Shown: positions 9,317 to 17,276 of the stretch, in pieces | How the letters are laid out: the number at the start of each line of letters is the position of its first letter | How positions within the stretch are numbered: the first letter of the stretch is position 1 | Notes under the pieces: model-generated | Told to the model about the DNA's origin: nothing | Database searches by the model: none | What the model saw: only the letters and a program-made list of their open reading frames with translations | Assembly (NCBI GenBank): GCA_039183635.1 | Contig: JBCDBL010000018.1 | Location: 1 to 39,150, forward strand | DNA: 39,150 nucleotides | From: JBCDBL01 sp039183635 | Lineage (GTDB): Bacteria > Pseudomonadota > Alphaproteobacteria > Caulobacterales > Parvularculaceae | Direction of reading: 5' to 3' | Translations under genes and position numbers: made by a program

Positions 9317-10018
9317 GGCCTTGTGACCGCTATGGCGCACGCCGGACAAAAAGTCCGTTAAATCGTCCACTGCGTAATGGACATGGTCGTGGGTCTCCCC
9401 AGGGCCGGCCGGCCGCATATTTTCAGGCTCGTCATCGATCCACAGCGCTTTAGAACGGATCAAGACCGTCGTCATGCCGAGGGCGTAGGGAGCCTCAAGA
9501 TTCTGGGGCATATCCTCAAACATAGCCGAAGCTGCAGGCGCGATCTCGTGGCGCTCTAAGAATTTGCCGTAGGTTTGCGCATGGGGCTTGGGCACGTAAT
9601 CGGCGGCGACGATGTCGAAAATATCATCGAATAAATGATCGATCCCAAGCTTGCCCATGACATTTTGAGCATGGGCGACGGAACCGTTTGTGAAAACATA
9701 TCGCCGCCCGGGCAGCCCGGCGACATAGGCGGCAAGGTCCGGGTTTTCCGCCACAGGCGCAAGGTCGATGTCATGGACGTAATCCAAAAACGCTTCAGGC
9801 GCGACATCGTGGTTGCGCATCAGACCGTTGAGCGTGGTGCCGTAAGCAGCGTAATACTCTTTTTGCAAACGGCGCGCCCGCTCCCGATCGTGGCCTGTGA
9901 CCCTGACGACAAAATCGGTCATCCGGCGGTCGATCTGGTCGAACAACCGACAGTCGGACGGGTAAAGCGTGTTGTCGAGATCGAAGATCCAGGTCTCTAC
10001 ATGGGTGAAGTCGGCCAT
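9314..10018 (-). CDS. HAD-family pyrimidine 5'-nucleotidase
   Basis: A 234-residue haloacid-dehalogenase phosphatase of the SDT1/pyrimidine 5'-nucleotidase type. HAD motif I is WIFDLDNTLYP (nucleophile and acid/base Asp near residues 11-13); motif II is YVFTNGS; motif IV is MFEDMPQN. The cap with a small helical bundle follows motif I. Relatives hydrolyse UMP/CMP and similar nucleotides for pyrimidine salvage or removal of toxic nucleotides. I chose the ATG at 10018 (MADFTHVETW); an in-frame ATG at 10027 (MGVMADF) is also possible, and a GAGAGG lies between 3 and 12 nt upstream of the two. Divergent from the DUF2336 gene. The stop is at the edge of a repeat. Confidence 0.85.
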   Translation of the reverse strand: MADFTHVETWIFDLDNTLYPSDCRLFDQIDRRMTDFVVRVTGHDRERARRLQKEYYAAYGTTLNGLMRNHDVAPEAFLDYVHDIDLAPVAENPDLAAYVAGLPGRRYVFTNGSVAHAQNVMGKLGIDHLFDDIFDIVAADYVPKPHAQTYGKFLERHEIAPAASAMFEDMPQNLEAPYALGMTTVLIRSKALWIDDEPENMRPAGPGETHDHVHYAVDDLTDFLSGVRHSGHKA

Positions 10019-10201
10019 AACGCCCATCGTCCTCTCGCCGCCGTCTTGTGCGCGGGAAATGTTAAAAGAACCTGCTCCTCGCAAGGTCCGCCATGACATG
10101 GCCGCATTGGCGCATTCTGGCAAGTCCGAGGCCTAACGGGCCGTTAATCCCAACGCGATAACCTTGCGCGGAAGACAAAATGTTTCAGCCGGAGCGCCCC
10201 A

Positions 10202-11440
10202 ATGAGCGACGCACGCCCCTCATCCTTGCCATTAGAAGAGGCCAAAAAGACCCTCGCCGCCAGCGCCCCGGACGCCCGGGCCGGGGTCGCCGCGCAATCC
10301 CATGCGGACCGGGAGATACTGCATTACCTGTCCGCCGACCCCGAAGCCGCAGTTCGGGTGGAGGTTGCGAAAAACGAAAACACCGGCGAAGCGACGAACC
10401 TCAAACTCACCGACGACATCGATCCGGAGGTGCGCACCGAGCTGGCCCGGAAAATCGGCCGGCTTTTGCCCAACCTGCGGGACGGCGACGCCGAACGGCT
10501 GTCGGATCTGACGCTGGCGACATTGGATAAACTGTCCCGGGACCAGTTGCCCCGCGTGCGCCAGGCCCTGGCGGAGGAGCTGAAGCGCTCCCGCAACGTG
10601 CCGAACGCCATTCTCCTGCGCCTCGCCAGAGATTTGAAATCCATCGTCTCCGCGCCGATTTTGGAGTATTCGCCATTGCTGGCCGACGATGATCTCATTG
10701 AACTCATCGGCGCCGGCCTCGCAACGGAGCGTCTTGAGGCCGTCGCCCGCCGCAAGGGACTAAGCGAAAACGTATCCGATAAGATCGCCGCAACCCTGGA
10801 CGTGCCTGCGGTGGCTGCATTGCTGCGCAATAAGGACGCGCAAGTGCGCGCCGAGACGCTTGAACGCCTGGCCGAGGAAGCCGAAGCAATCGCCGAATGG
10901 CACGAGCCCCTGGCCGTTCGTCCCGAACTGTCGTTGCGCGCCATACGGCGCATTTCCGAATTTGTCGCCGCCGAGCTCGTGGAATTGCTGGCTGAACGCA
11001 CTGGCCTTGACGCCCCCACCCGCGATGCATTGCGCAAGCGCACACGGGAGCGCGTCGCCGACCAAAGCGCCGAGGAGGAGGACGATGAGACCCGCGTGGC
11101 GCGCCTCATCGCCGAGGCCGAAGCCGGCGAAGGCGTTAATGAAGCCTTCGTGACCGACGCGCTGGGGCGCAAGGACCGCGCTGCGACGAAAACCGCTCTG
11201 GCGAAACTGTCAGGCTTGCCTCAAGACATTGTCGACAAGATGATCGCGGCGAAAACCGCCAAAGCGATCTGCGCGTTGTTCTGGAAAGCGGGGCTGTCGA
11301 TGCGCGCAGCCTTGAGCGGCCAGGAGGTTCTGGCGGGGCTCGCCCCGTCGGCGCGCATGCTGCCCAAGGACGGCGTCGATTATCCCATGACGGACGAAGA
11401 ATTAAACTGGATGGTGGGGTATTTTGCTGACGCCGCCTAA
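10202..11440 (+). CDS. DUF2336 domain-containing protein (HEAT-like repeats)
   Basis: A 412-residue cytoplasmic protein built mostly of amphipathic helices rich in Ala, Leu, Glu and Arg, with repeating units such as DPEAAVRVEVAKN, DIDPEVRTELARKI and LRNKDAQVRAETLERLAEEA that resemble HEAT repeats. Composition and pattern fit the alphaproteobacterial DUF2336 family, whose function is unknown; a scaffold role in signalling is sometimes suggested but is not shown here. A GGAG precedes the ATG at a good distance. It is divergent from the nucleotidase and convergent with the DUF1036 gene; its TAA is the first triplet of a composite repeat (11438-11537). Confidence 0.82.
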   Translation: MSDARPSSLPLEEAKKTLAASAPDARAGVAAQSHADREILHYLSADPEAAVRVEVAKNENTGEATNLKLTDDIDPEVRTELARKIGRLLPNLRDGDAERLSDLTLATLDKLSRDQLPRVRQALAEELKRSRNVPNAILLRLARDLKSIVSAPILEYSPLLADDDLIELIGAGLATERLEAVARRKGLSENVSDKIAATLDVPAVAALLRNKDAQVRAETLERLAEEAEAIAEWHEPLAVRPELSLRAIRRISEFVAAELVELLAERTGLDAPTRDALRKRTRERVADQSAEEEDDETRVARLIAEAEAGEGVNEAFVTDALGRKDRAATKTALAKLSGLPQDIVDKMIAAKTAKAICALFWKAGLSMRAALSGQEVLAGLAPSARMLPKDGVDYPMTDEELNWMVGYFADAA

Positions 11441-11537
11441 AGCGCCATCGCTTCAATAGGATGTGAGACGACGCTTTAGGTCATCGTTTTTGCGCGTTTC
11501 CGTAGGCCAACCGCACACATGGCCTGACAAGGCTTTA
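11438..11537. repeat. Composite mosaic repeat (B + C) joining two convergent genes
   Basis: The B palindrome spans 11438-11478 (41 nt, TAAAGCG to CGCTTTA) and the C module 11479-11537, ending CAAGGCTTTA. The left edge is the DUF2336 stop codon and the right edge, read on the minus strand, is the DUF1036 stop codon. The element occupies the entire convergent gap. Confidence 0.72.
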
Positions 11538-12548
11538 AAAATCGTCGCGGGTGAAATTTTCCGTCCAGGCATCGGTCTCGCCTATAAAAATCCGCCGGAA
11601 AACCCCGACGTCATACCCCTCCGCTTCGCAATCGACGCCTTCCTCGATCTCGAACAAGACAGTGTTGGTGCAGAACTCTTTTTCGCCGTCCGTCAAAGAC
11701 GCATCGCCAGCATCTTTTTCAAGGACCGCATAGACGAAATAATGATCCGAGGGCGGCGCGCCTTTGACGACCTTGGCGCACTCCTCGGCCCGCAAACGCC
11801 ACCAGCCACGGGCGACATACGCGTCCCCTTCGGCCGGCGCAGCAATCGCCGACCAGGCGACGTCCTTGGTTTTGTTACATAAAAAGAGGCCGCGTTGCTC
11901 CTCTCGCACGTTCGCCTCGGCAATGAGCGCATCGACAAGACCGTCCGTAATAACGCTGGACGCCGGGCTCGGCAGCTGCTTTTCCCCCTTAAACGCGGAA
12001 ATCGCAATAGACGTGCGACGCCCCATGGACCCGTCCACTTCGCCAACATCGTACCCAAGATCCGATAAGAGCCGCTGCACCCCGGCGATCTCGGCGCTCG
12101 GCGTGGTGTATCCTGCAGCCTCCGTAAACTCTGTACGCCAACGGCCTTCATTCTCAGTATCGACATCGACGGCGAAAAAGTCCCGGCGCAATCTGGGCTC
12201 GTCCTTGCAGGCCTGGTGATCGCGAAGGACGAAATCCTCCTCGGCGATGCAGAACGGCTCCTCGCCCCGCCAAACCCGCTTTTCTCCTAAATGACCGTCA
12301 ATCGCCTCCGCATAAACATAGTAGCGCGCATCAAGGGTTTCGCCTGTGGGCACGATTTGACAAGCCCCTGGCCGCACCAGCCACCAGCCCCGGGTGACTG
12401 TGCGCCCTTCTTCCAAATAGCCCATGGCGGCTTTGACGACATAGCTTGTCTTATTACAAAGGGCGTATTCGGCCCGCGCCGGCGCAACGGCGCACACGAC
12501 AACCATGAAAAAGGCGGCGAAAACGAAGCGCATGGGTCGGACGTGCAA
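11535..12548 (-). CDS. Secreted DUF1036 - peptidoglycan-binding - DUF1036 protein
   Basis: A 337-residue exported protein. After a signal peptide (about residues 6-26, ending APARA) come three parts: a DUF1036 unit (YALCNKTSYVVKAAMGYL, RGWWLVRPGACQIV, YYVYAEAIDG, about 27-145), a peptidoglycan-binding domain (IAGVQRLLSDLGYDVGEVDG then TSIAISAFK, about 155-210), and a second DUF1036 unit (LFLCNKTKDVAWSAIA, RGWWRLRAEECAKV, about 220-330). DUF1036 proteins are small envelope proteins of unknown role; the middle domain implies cell-wall contact. A TTG at 12548 has an AGGGAGAG ribosome site 6 nt upstream; the first ATG (12533) lacks one at a normal distance, so TTG is preferred. Confidence 0.8.
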   Translation of the reverse strand: MHVRPMRFVFAAFFMVVVCAVAPARAEYALCNKTSYVVKAAMGYLEEGRTVTRGWWLVRPGACQIVPTGETLDARYYVYAEAIDGHLGEKRVWRGEEPFCIAEEDFVLRDHQACKDEPRLRRDFFAVDVDTENEGRWRTEFTEAAGYTTPSAEIAGVQRLLSDLGYDVGEVDGSMGRRTSIAISAFKGEKQLPSPASSVITDGLVDALIAEANVREEQRGLFLCNKTKDVAWSAIAAPAEGDAYVARGWWRLRAEECAKVVKGAPPSDHYFVYAVLEKDAGDASLTDGEKEFCTNTVLFEIEEGVDCEAEGYDVGVFRRIFIGETDAWTENFTRDDF

Positions 12549-12574
12549 ACGGAACTCTCCCTGTCGTCTTCCTT

Positions 12575-12624
12575 AAAAAACGGCGCGATTGGGCTTTATG
12601 AATATCCGGGGTAGCCTATCGCGC
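12575..12624 (-). terminator. Probable terminator after yihA
   Basis: On the minus strand the stem GCGCGAT (12624-12618) pairs with ATCGCGC (12589-12583), with an inner GGCT/AGCC pairing, followed by CG and six T residues (12580-12575). It starts only 7 nt after the yihA stop and would end the rpmH-rnpA-yidC-yihA unit. Confidence 0.5.
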
Positions 12625-12630
12625 GACGTG

Positions 12631-13272
12631 TTACAATAAGGCGGCGGCTTCGGCGCGCAACATATCGACGCCGTCGCCTTTAACGCTTGACGTGGAAACG
12701 ATCCGCGGGTGGGCGGCGGGCCGACGTTTCAACGCGTCGGATGTTGCGGCGCGACAATCGGCAAGGGCGCCGGCTTTGAGTTTATCGATTTTGGTGAGCG
12801 CGATCTGATAGGGCACCGCCGCCTCGTCGAACAGATCCATCGTCTCCGCATCTGAAGGTTTTAGTCCATGCCGGCTGTCGATCAGCAAAAACACCCGCTT
12901 TAGGCGCGCCCGGCCGCGCAAATAATTGCGGGCGAGCGTCGTCCACCGCTTGGCGTCGCTGCGGGACACCTTGGCGTAGCCGTACCCCGGCAAATCCACC
13001 AGATACATCCCTTGGGACAGCAAAAAGAAATTAAGCTCCCGGGTGCGGCCCGGCGTGTTCGAGGTGCGCGCCAAGGATTTACGGCCCGTAAGCGCGTTGA
13101 TGAGGCTCGACTTGCCGACATTCGACCGGCCGAGAAACGCAACTTCCGGGTGAGCGTCCGGGGGCAAGTGCTTTAAGTCCACCACCCCTTTTACGAAGTC
13201 GCACGGTCCGGCGAAAAACTTCCGCGCCGCCTCGATCTCAGCAGCTGAGAACGGCGCGTCCGTCTCGGTCAT
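12631..13272 (-). CDS. yihA: Ribosome biogenesis GTP-binding protein YihA/YsxC (EngB)
   Basis: A 213-residue TrmE-Era-EngA-EngB class GTPase needed for large ribosomal subunit assembly. G1 is GRSNVGKSSLINAL (about 49-62), the switch region is NTPGRTRELNFF, G3 is LVDLPGYGYAK (DxxG), G4 is LTKIDKL (TKxD), and the G5-like segment is VSTSSVKGDG. The start ATG overlaps the yidC stop by four bases (ATGA), showing translational coupling and ruling out longer in-frame starts inside yidC. It is the last gene of the ribosome/membrane insertion cluster and is followed by a probable terminator. Confidence 0.95.
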   Translation of the reverse strand: MTETDAPFSAAEIEAARKFFAGPCDFVKGVVDLKHLPPDAHPEVAFLGRSNVGKSSLINALTGRKSLARTSNTPGRTRELNFFLLSQGMYLVDLPGYGYAKVSRSDAKRWTTLARNYLRGRARLKRVFLLIDSRHGLKPSDAETMDLFDEAAVPYQIALTKIDKLKAGALADCRAATSDALKRRPAAHPRIVSTSSVKGDGVDMLRAEAAALL

Positions 13273-15149
13273 TTCGCCTTGTCGTCGGAACCGGCCGGGG
13301 GGGCGGCGGGCTTCGCCGCCGGCGCCGCTTCCTCCGCCTTGCCCATGAGCCTGTTCACAAAGGCCGGCGTTTTGAACCGGTCGCCCCATTCGATCTCAAC
13401 GCCCATGCGCCGCATGATGACGTATTGCTGGGCGATAGACAAAAGCGTGTTCCAGGTCCAGTAGAGCACAAGCCCAGCGGCGAAACCGGCCATCAGCACT
13501 GTGAAGAAAATCGGCATCAGCGCGAAAACCTGCTGCTGTATCGGGTCCTGGGGCGGCGGGTTCAGCTTCATCTGAAACCACATGCCGACACCCATCAGAA
13601 GCGGTAAAACACCAATGCCTAGAAACGCGCCAATCACGGGCATCGCCATGGGATCGTAAGGCAACAGGCCGAACAGGTTGAAAATCGATGTCGGGTCCGG
13701 TTCGGACAGATCCCGGATCCATCCGAAAAACGGCGCATGGCGCAGCTCTATCGTAACGAACAGGGTTTTGTAGAGGGCGTAGAAAATCGGAATCTGCACA
13801 AGAACGGGCAGACAGCCGGCCAGAGGGTTCAGCTTCTCCTTCTGGTAGATCGCCATCATTTCCTGCTGCTGCTTCATCTTGTCGTCGGCGTAGCGCTCGC
13901 GCAGCTTCATGATCTCCGGCTGCAGCTTCTTCATCTTCGTCATGGATTCGTAAGCTTTGTTTGCAAGCGGAAACAAAATCAGTTTGATCAACAGCGTGAG
14001 GATCAAAATTGCGACGCCAAAATTGCCGACCGCCGAGTTTAAAAAATCCAGAACGAAGAAAATCGGTTTGGTGAGGAAAAACAAATTGCCCCAGTCCACC
14101 GCCCGGTCGAACCCCTCCACGCCAAGACCGCCTTCAGCAACCGGTTTTTCATAAGAGCGCAACAGATTCACTTTTTTCGCGCCGGCGAACAGATGACTTT
14201 CAAAAGCAACAGACCCGCCGGCGGGAATTTCGCGCGCCGCGCCGACGAAGTTCGCCTGAAACAAAGGCTCGACCGCGTTTGGCCCCGCTGCATTTTTAAC
14301 AGCGCCCTTGAATGTCTCCGTTTGCGGCGGGATCAAGGCGCCCAGCCAGTATTTGTCGGTAAGCCCGATCCAACCGCCTGTCGAGGAGCCTTCAAAACCG
14401 CCGTCGTTTACGACCTTTTTGTATTTTCGCTCCGTCAGCTTGCCGTCGAGCACCGCAACGGGTCCTTCATGGAGGATCATGAAGTTTTCAAGATCGCCCG
14501 GGATGCCATGGCGGTTCAAAAGACCGTAAGGCGCAATGCGTACAGGCGCCGCGCCGCTGTTGGTCACCTGGTCCTCGATTTTGAACATGTAGTCGGCGTC
14601 GATGGAAATCGTCCGCGTAAACGTCAAATCGCCGGTTTTGTAGGACAGCGTCACTGGCGCATCCTGGGTCAAAGTTCCGCCTGCAATCTGCTCCCATTGG
14701 GTTTTCGGTCCGGGCAGGCTCCCGGGCGCGCCCGCACCCCCTGTCCAGCCGTGCACGACATAATAGGCTTCTGGCGCGCCGAAGGGCGTCAGCAACGTAA
14801 TTTCCGGAGAGTTCTCATCAAGGGTTTCGCGGTAGCGCTTCAATTTCAAATCATCGAGGCGCGCGCCGGTAAGGTTGATCGAGCCGTCCACCGCCAGCGT
14901 GTCGATCAGTACGCGCCTTGACGCGCTTGCAAGGGCGTCGTCACGCGTGTCGAACGCCCCGGGCGTGACGACGGCGCCATCGGAAAGGCGGGGCGCGGCG
15001 ATGGCGTCCCCCTCCATTCCCGCGGCCGCAGCTTGCTCGGCCTGGAGCGTCGCCTGGCGGGCGCGTTCAGGCTCCACCACCAGGAATTGGTAAATCAAAA
15101 GAATGCCGACCGACAAAACGATGGCGAGGAGCAGATTGCGATTGTCCAT
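13269..15149 (-). CDS. yidC: Membrane protein insertase YidC
   Basis: A 626-residue inner-membrane insertase that works alone or with SecYEG. An N-terminal helix (NRNLLLAIVLSVGILLIYQF) anchors a large periplasmic domain (about 30-350), followed by the conserved core beginning at LFFLTKPIFFVLDFLNSAVG, the cytoplasmic hairpin (MTKMKKLQPEIMKLRERYAD), GCLPVLVQIPIFYALYKTLF and two later helices; the tail is Ala/Pro/Lys-rich. The length fits Gram-negative YidC. I chose the ATG at 15149 (MDNRNLL), the usual YidC opening; a GTG nine bases upstream is in frame. It follows rnpA and overlaps yihA by four bases. Confidence 0.96.
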   Translation of the reverse strand: MDNRNLLLAIVLSVGILLIYQFLVVEPERARQATLQAEQAAAAGMEGDAIAAPRLSDGAVVTPGAFDTRDDALASASRRVLIDTLAVDGSINLTGARLDDLKLKRYRETLDENSPEITLLTPFGAPEAYYVVHGWTGGAGAPGSLPGPKTQWEQIAGGTLTQDAPVTLSYKTGDLTFTRTISIDADYMFKIEDQVTNSGAAPVRIAPYGLLNRHGIPGDLENFMILHEGPVAVLDGKLTERKYKKVVNDGGFEGSSTGGWIGLTDKYWLGALIPPQTETFKGAVKNAAGPNAVEPLFQANFVGAAREIPAGGSVAFESHLFAGAKKVNLLRSYEKPVAEGGLGVEGFDRAVDWGNLFFLTKPIFFVLDFLNSAVGNFGVAILILTLLIKLILFPLANKAYESMTKMKKLQPEIMKLRERYADDKMKQQQEMMAIYQKEKLNPLAGCLPVLVQIPIFYALYKTLFVTIELRHAPFFGWIRDLSEPDPTSIFNLFGLLPYDPMAMPVIGAFLGIGVLPLLMGVGMWFQMKLNPPPQDPIQQQVFALMPIFFTVLMAGFAAGLVLYWTWNTLLSIAQQYVIMRRMGVEIEWGDRFKTPAFVNRLMGKAEEAAPAAKPAAPPAGSDDKAK

Positions 15150-15197
15150 TCGGGTCACCGCCGCGCGGGGTGAAGACGCGGCTTTCCTTAAAACTGT

Positions 15198-15230
15198 TAA
15201 AGCGTTTCCAATCGAAGCGCCGTTGCTTTA
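15198..15230. repeat. Short B-type repeat between rnpA and yidC
   Basis: A 33-nt element from TAAAGCGTTTCC to GTTGCTTTA, a shortened relative of the 41-nt B modules. Its right edge, read on the minus strand, is the rnpA stop codon (TAA at 15230-15228). Confidence 0.5.
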
Positions 15231-15647
15231 AGGCGCGCGAGTCGTTTTTCTCACACGCCGCGGCCGGTCGAGGTTTACGAGGGCGCGGCGCAAATCGTCA
15301 AGCAGAGCATGAAACGGACGCGCCGCGGCGTCCGGCCGCGCCACCAATACATAGTCGCAGCCGGGCCGTCCACAAACCGGCAAAATGAGATCGGCCGCTG
15401 CGCGCAAACGCCGCTTCATGCGATTGCGAACGACAGCGCCGCCCATCTTCTTCGTTGCCGTAAAACCCACCCTTATCGTTGGATCATCATCGCCCCGCTC
15501 TCGCCGTTGCAGCGAAAATGCAGGCGCGCCGGTTCGCGCGCCTTTCGCTGCACGCAAAAAATCGGCGCGTTTTTTTAAACGAGGCAAAGGTTTGCCAGCG
15601 GTGAAAGACGTTTCGGGTGGAAGGCGAGGCGAGTTCATAGCGCCCAT
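15228..15647 (-). CDS. rnpA: Ribonuclease P protein component
   Basis: A 139-residue basic protein that partners the RNase P RNA in tRNA 5' maturation. LPRLKKRADFLRAAKGAR near the N-terminus and the RNR signature GFTATKKMGGAVVRNRMKRR followed by LRAAADL are diagnostic. The length is slightly long for the family (about 120) because of N-terminal residues before LPRLKKR. ATGs at 15647 and 15638 are both possible; neither has a clear ribosome site, so coupling to rpmH (46 nt upstream) is likely. The stop codon coincides with a repeat edge. Confidence 0.93.
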   Translation of the reverse strand: MGAMNSPRLPPETSFTAGKPLPRLKKRADFLRAAKGARTGAPAFSLQRRERGDDDPTIRVGFTATKKMGGAVVRNRMKRRLRAAADLILPVCGRPGCDYVLVARPDAAARPFHALLDDLRRALVNLDRPRRVRKTTRAP

Positions 15648-15692
15648 GGGGTCAGGCGGGCGCGGGCGCTGTCGCGCTTAAAAGGGCTGCTT

Positions 15693-15827
15693 TTAAGCGG
15701 ACAGACGCTTGCGGCCTTTTGAGCGGCGCGCGGCGAGAACTTTCTGTCCGCCTTTGGTCGCTTTACGCGCCCGAAAACCGTGGCGACGTTTGCGAACCAG
15801 CACGCTCGGCTGATAGGTGCGTTTCAT
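15693..15827 (-). CDS. rpmH: 50S ribosomal protein L34
   Basis: A 44-residue protein, reading MKRTYQPSVLVRKRRHGFRA at the start and ending SKGRKRLSA. This is the standard L34 sequence and length, a component of the large ribosomal subunit. An AAGGGAG ribosome site lies about 10 nt before the ATG. It heads the rpmH-rnpA-yidC-yihA cluster. Its leader holds a 7-bp hairpin (CCGCCGG at 15850-15856 with CCGGCGG at 15862-15868), a possible regulatory structure. Confidence 0.97.
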   Translation of the reverse strand: MKRTYQPSVLVRKRRHGFRARKATKGGQKVLAARRSKGRKRLSA

Positions 15828-15875
15828 GGGCGCGATGCTCCCTTAACGGCCGCCGGCCCATCCGGCGGAAGCGGG

Positions 15876-15904
15876 GAGTTACGCCATGGGACCCGCCCTG
15901 TCAA
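15876..15904 (-). promoter_or_regulatory. rpmH promoter
   Basis: On the minus strand a perfect -35 TTGACA (15904-15899) and a -10 TAACTC (15881-15876) are spaced by 17 nt, about 50 nt before the rpmH start. The rest of the 333-nt divergent gap (15828-16160) shows the rpmH leader hairpin and nothing else I recognise. Confidence 0.65.
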
Positions 15905-16160
15905 TATTTCGTTGCAAAAATCGCAGGAAAAGCGCGCGCAGACGCCAAGCGCCCCTCCCATAATCCACAAAGAAATCTGCAGCGTCCCGTCTTCCCTCCG
16001 CGCAGCGGGGGAGGAAACGCGATAATACGCGCCATATATCGGCAAGGCGAAAGCACCTCGCTAATCTGTGACCGTGCCGATATCGATTGTGACGCCCCTT
16101 CCCGGCCATTTCAGCTTACATAGGGTGCGACGGTAAGTTTTTTGTGGGACCTTGAGTGAC

Positions 16161-16298
16161 ATGATGAAACGGATCATCGCTTGCGGCGCGACAGGTCTCG
16201 CCGCATTCATTTTAATTCTGACCGCGGCCCTCGCGATCGCCACGCCCGGCGCGGCCGCAAAGACACCGACCATCGCGCCGATCGCGCAAAACGCATAA
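16161..16298 (+). CDS. Possible small exported or membrane peptide (45 aa)
   Basis: A 45-codon frame starting MMKRIIACGATGLAAFILIL and continuing TAALAIATPGAAAKTPTIAP before its end, that is, a basic start, one hydrophobic helix and a short Ala/Pro tail. It could be a signal peptide with almost no mature part, or a one-helix membrane peptide. It lies 30 nt before the TVP38 gene on the same strand. The ribosome site is weak (CTTGAGTGAC before ATG). Codon use (GC-rich third positions) fits coding. Function unknown. Confidence 0.38.
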   Translation: MMKRIIACGATGLAAFILILTAALAIATPGAAAKTPTIAPIAQNA

Positions 16299-16328
16299 AG
16301 GGCGCGCGCAACGACAAGGAGGACGGCC

Positions 16329-17105
16329 ATGGCCGACACGCTATCATCGAGCGAAAGCGACGCGCCCGAGGCCGCACAGACGGCGGCGAAGAAAAAATCG
16401 CCCCTCGCCCGGTTCGGGCCGCTGGCCGTCATCGCCGCCGCCTTCGCCATTGTTTACGCGAACGGCTGGCATGAATATCTCAGCCTCGAGACCCTTGAGA
16501 CCTACAGGGCGGATCTCGCCGCGTGGACGGCGGACAATTACTGGGCCGCCATCGGCGTGTTCATGGGGATCTACATCCTCTCAACGGCCCTGTCCCTGCC
16601 CGGCGCATCTTTGCTCACCATATTCGGCGGCTTTTTGTTCGGCCTGTGGGCCGGCACAGGCGCCGTCGTCGTTTCCGCCACCGTGGGCGCGACGATCCTT
16701 TTCCTCGCCGCAAAGACGGCCCTCGGCGATCTGTTGCGCACCAAAGCCGACGGCTTTATCGGCCGCATGGAGAAGGGCTTTCGCGAAGATGAACTGAGCT
16801 ACATGTTCATTTTACGCCTTGTCCCGCTGTTCCCGTTCTGGGGGGTGAACCTCAGCGCAGGCGTGCTGGGCGTCCGTCTGCGGAATTATCTTATCGCGAC
16901 GTTCTTCGGCATTATTCCCGGCTCATTCGTGTTCGTCAGCATCGGCGCCGGCGCCGGCGCGGTCCTCGACCGCGGGGAGAGCATCGAGCTGTCAGGGCTT
17001 TTAACGCAGCCCTTCGTGCTTATTCCTATTGTCGGCCTGACGTTGCTTTCGCTGATTCCCATCGCTTACAAACGTTTCGCCCGCAAGTCCCCTGAAAAGG
17101 CGTAA
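16329..17105 (+). CDS. TVP38/TMEM64 family membrane protein
   Basis: A 258-residue polytopic inner-membrane protein of the DedA/VTT superfamily. An acidic N-terminus is followed by a helix near residues 25-42, then YWAAIGVFMGIYILSTALSL, GASLLTIFGGFLFGLWAGTG, and the hallmark FILRLVPLFPFWGVNLSAGV followed by RNYLIATFFGIIPGSFVFVS (about 160-200). VTT-domain proteins are lipid scramblase- or transporter-like; the physiological role here is unknown. AAGGAGG sits 7 nt before the ATG. TVP38 genes are often found next to mercuric-reductase-like flavoproteins, as here (gap 167 nt with a REP-like repeat and a leader ORF), suggesting a shared envelope or redox role. Confidence 0.88.
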   Translation: MADTLSSSESDAPEAAQTAAKKKSPLARFGPLAVIAAAFAIVYANGWHEYLSLETLETYRADLAAWTADNYWAAIGVFMGIYILSTALSLPGASLLTIFGGFLFGLWAGTGAVVVSATVGATILFLAAKTALGDLLRTKADGFIGRMEKGFREDELSYMFILRLVPLFPFWGVNLSAGVLGVRLRNYLIATFFGIIPGSFVFVSIGAGAGAVLDRGESIELSGLLTQPFVLIPIVGLTLLSLIPIAYKRFARKSPEKA

Positions 17106-17124
17106 TGCGCCAGCCAAGCCATGC

Positions 17125-17201
17125 GTCATCCTGAACTTGTTTCAGGATACAGCGGCCATAACAAAGATCTGACCTTAGATCCCAGCTTTCGCTCGGATAA
17201 C
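17125..17201. repeat. REP-like hairpin repeat
   Basis: Contains ATCCTGAA (17128-17135), loop CTTGT, TTCAGGAT (17141-17148), a perfect 8-bp stem, followed by AGATCCCAGCTTTCGCTCGG. The GTCATCCTGAA...TTCAGGAT form is widespread in alphaproteobacterial intergenic regions. It is placed after the TVP38 stop and could end or stabilise its mRNA. Confidence 0.55.
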
Positions 17202-17237
17202 GGTCCAAGAGAGCGGTTCAAAAAGGAGCCCTACAGA

Positions 17238-17276
17238 ATGTCCTTTCATACAGCGCGCCACGGGCGGACATCATGA
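17238..17276 (+). CDS. 12-codon leader ORF coupled to the oxidoreductase
   Basis: A short frame reading MSFHTARHGRTS then TGA. It has the best ribosome site of the locus (AAAAGGAG at 17221-17228, 9 nt before its ATG). Its TGA overlaps the ATG of the next gene (ATGA, 17273-17276). The oxidoreductase lacks a strong site of its own, so it may depend on translation of this leader. It may be a coupling leader peptide or simply chance. Confidence 0.4.
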   Translation: MSFHTARHGRTS

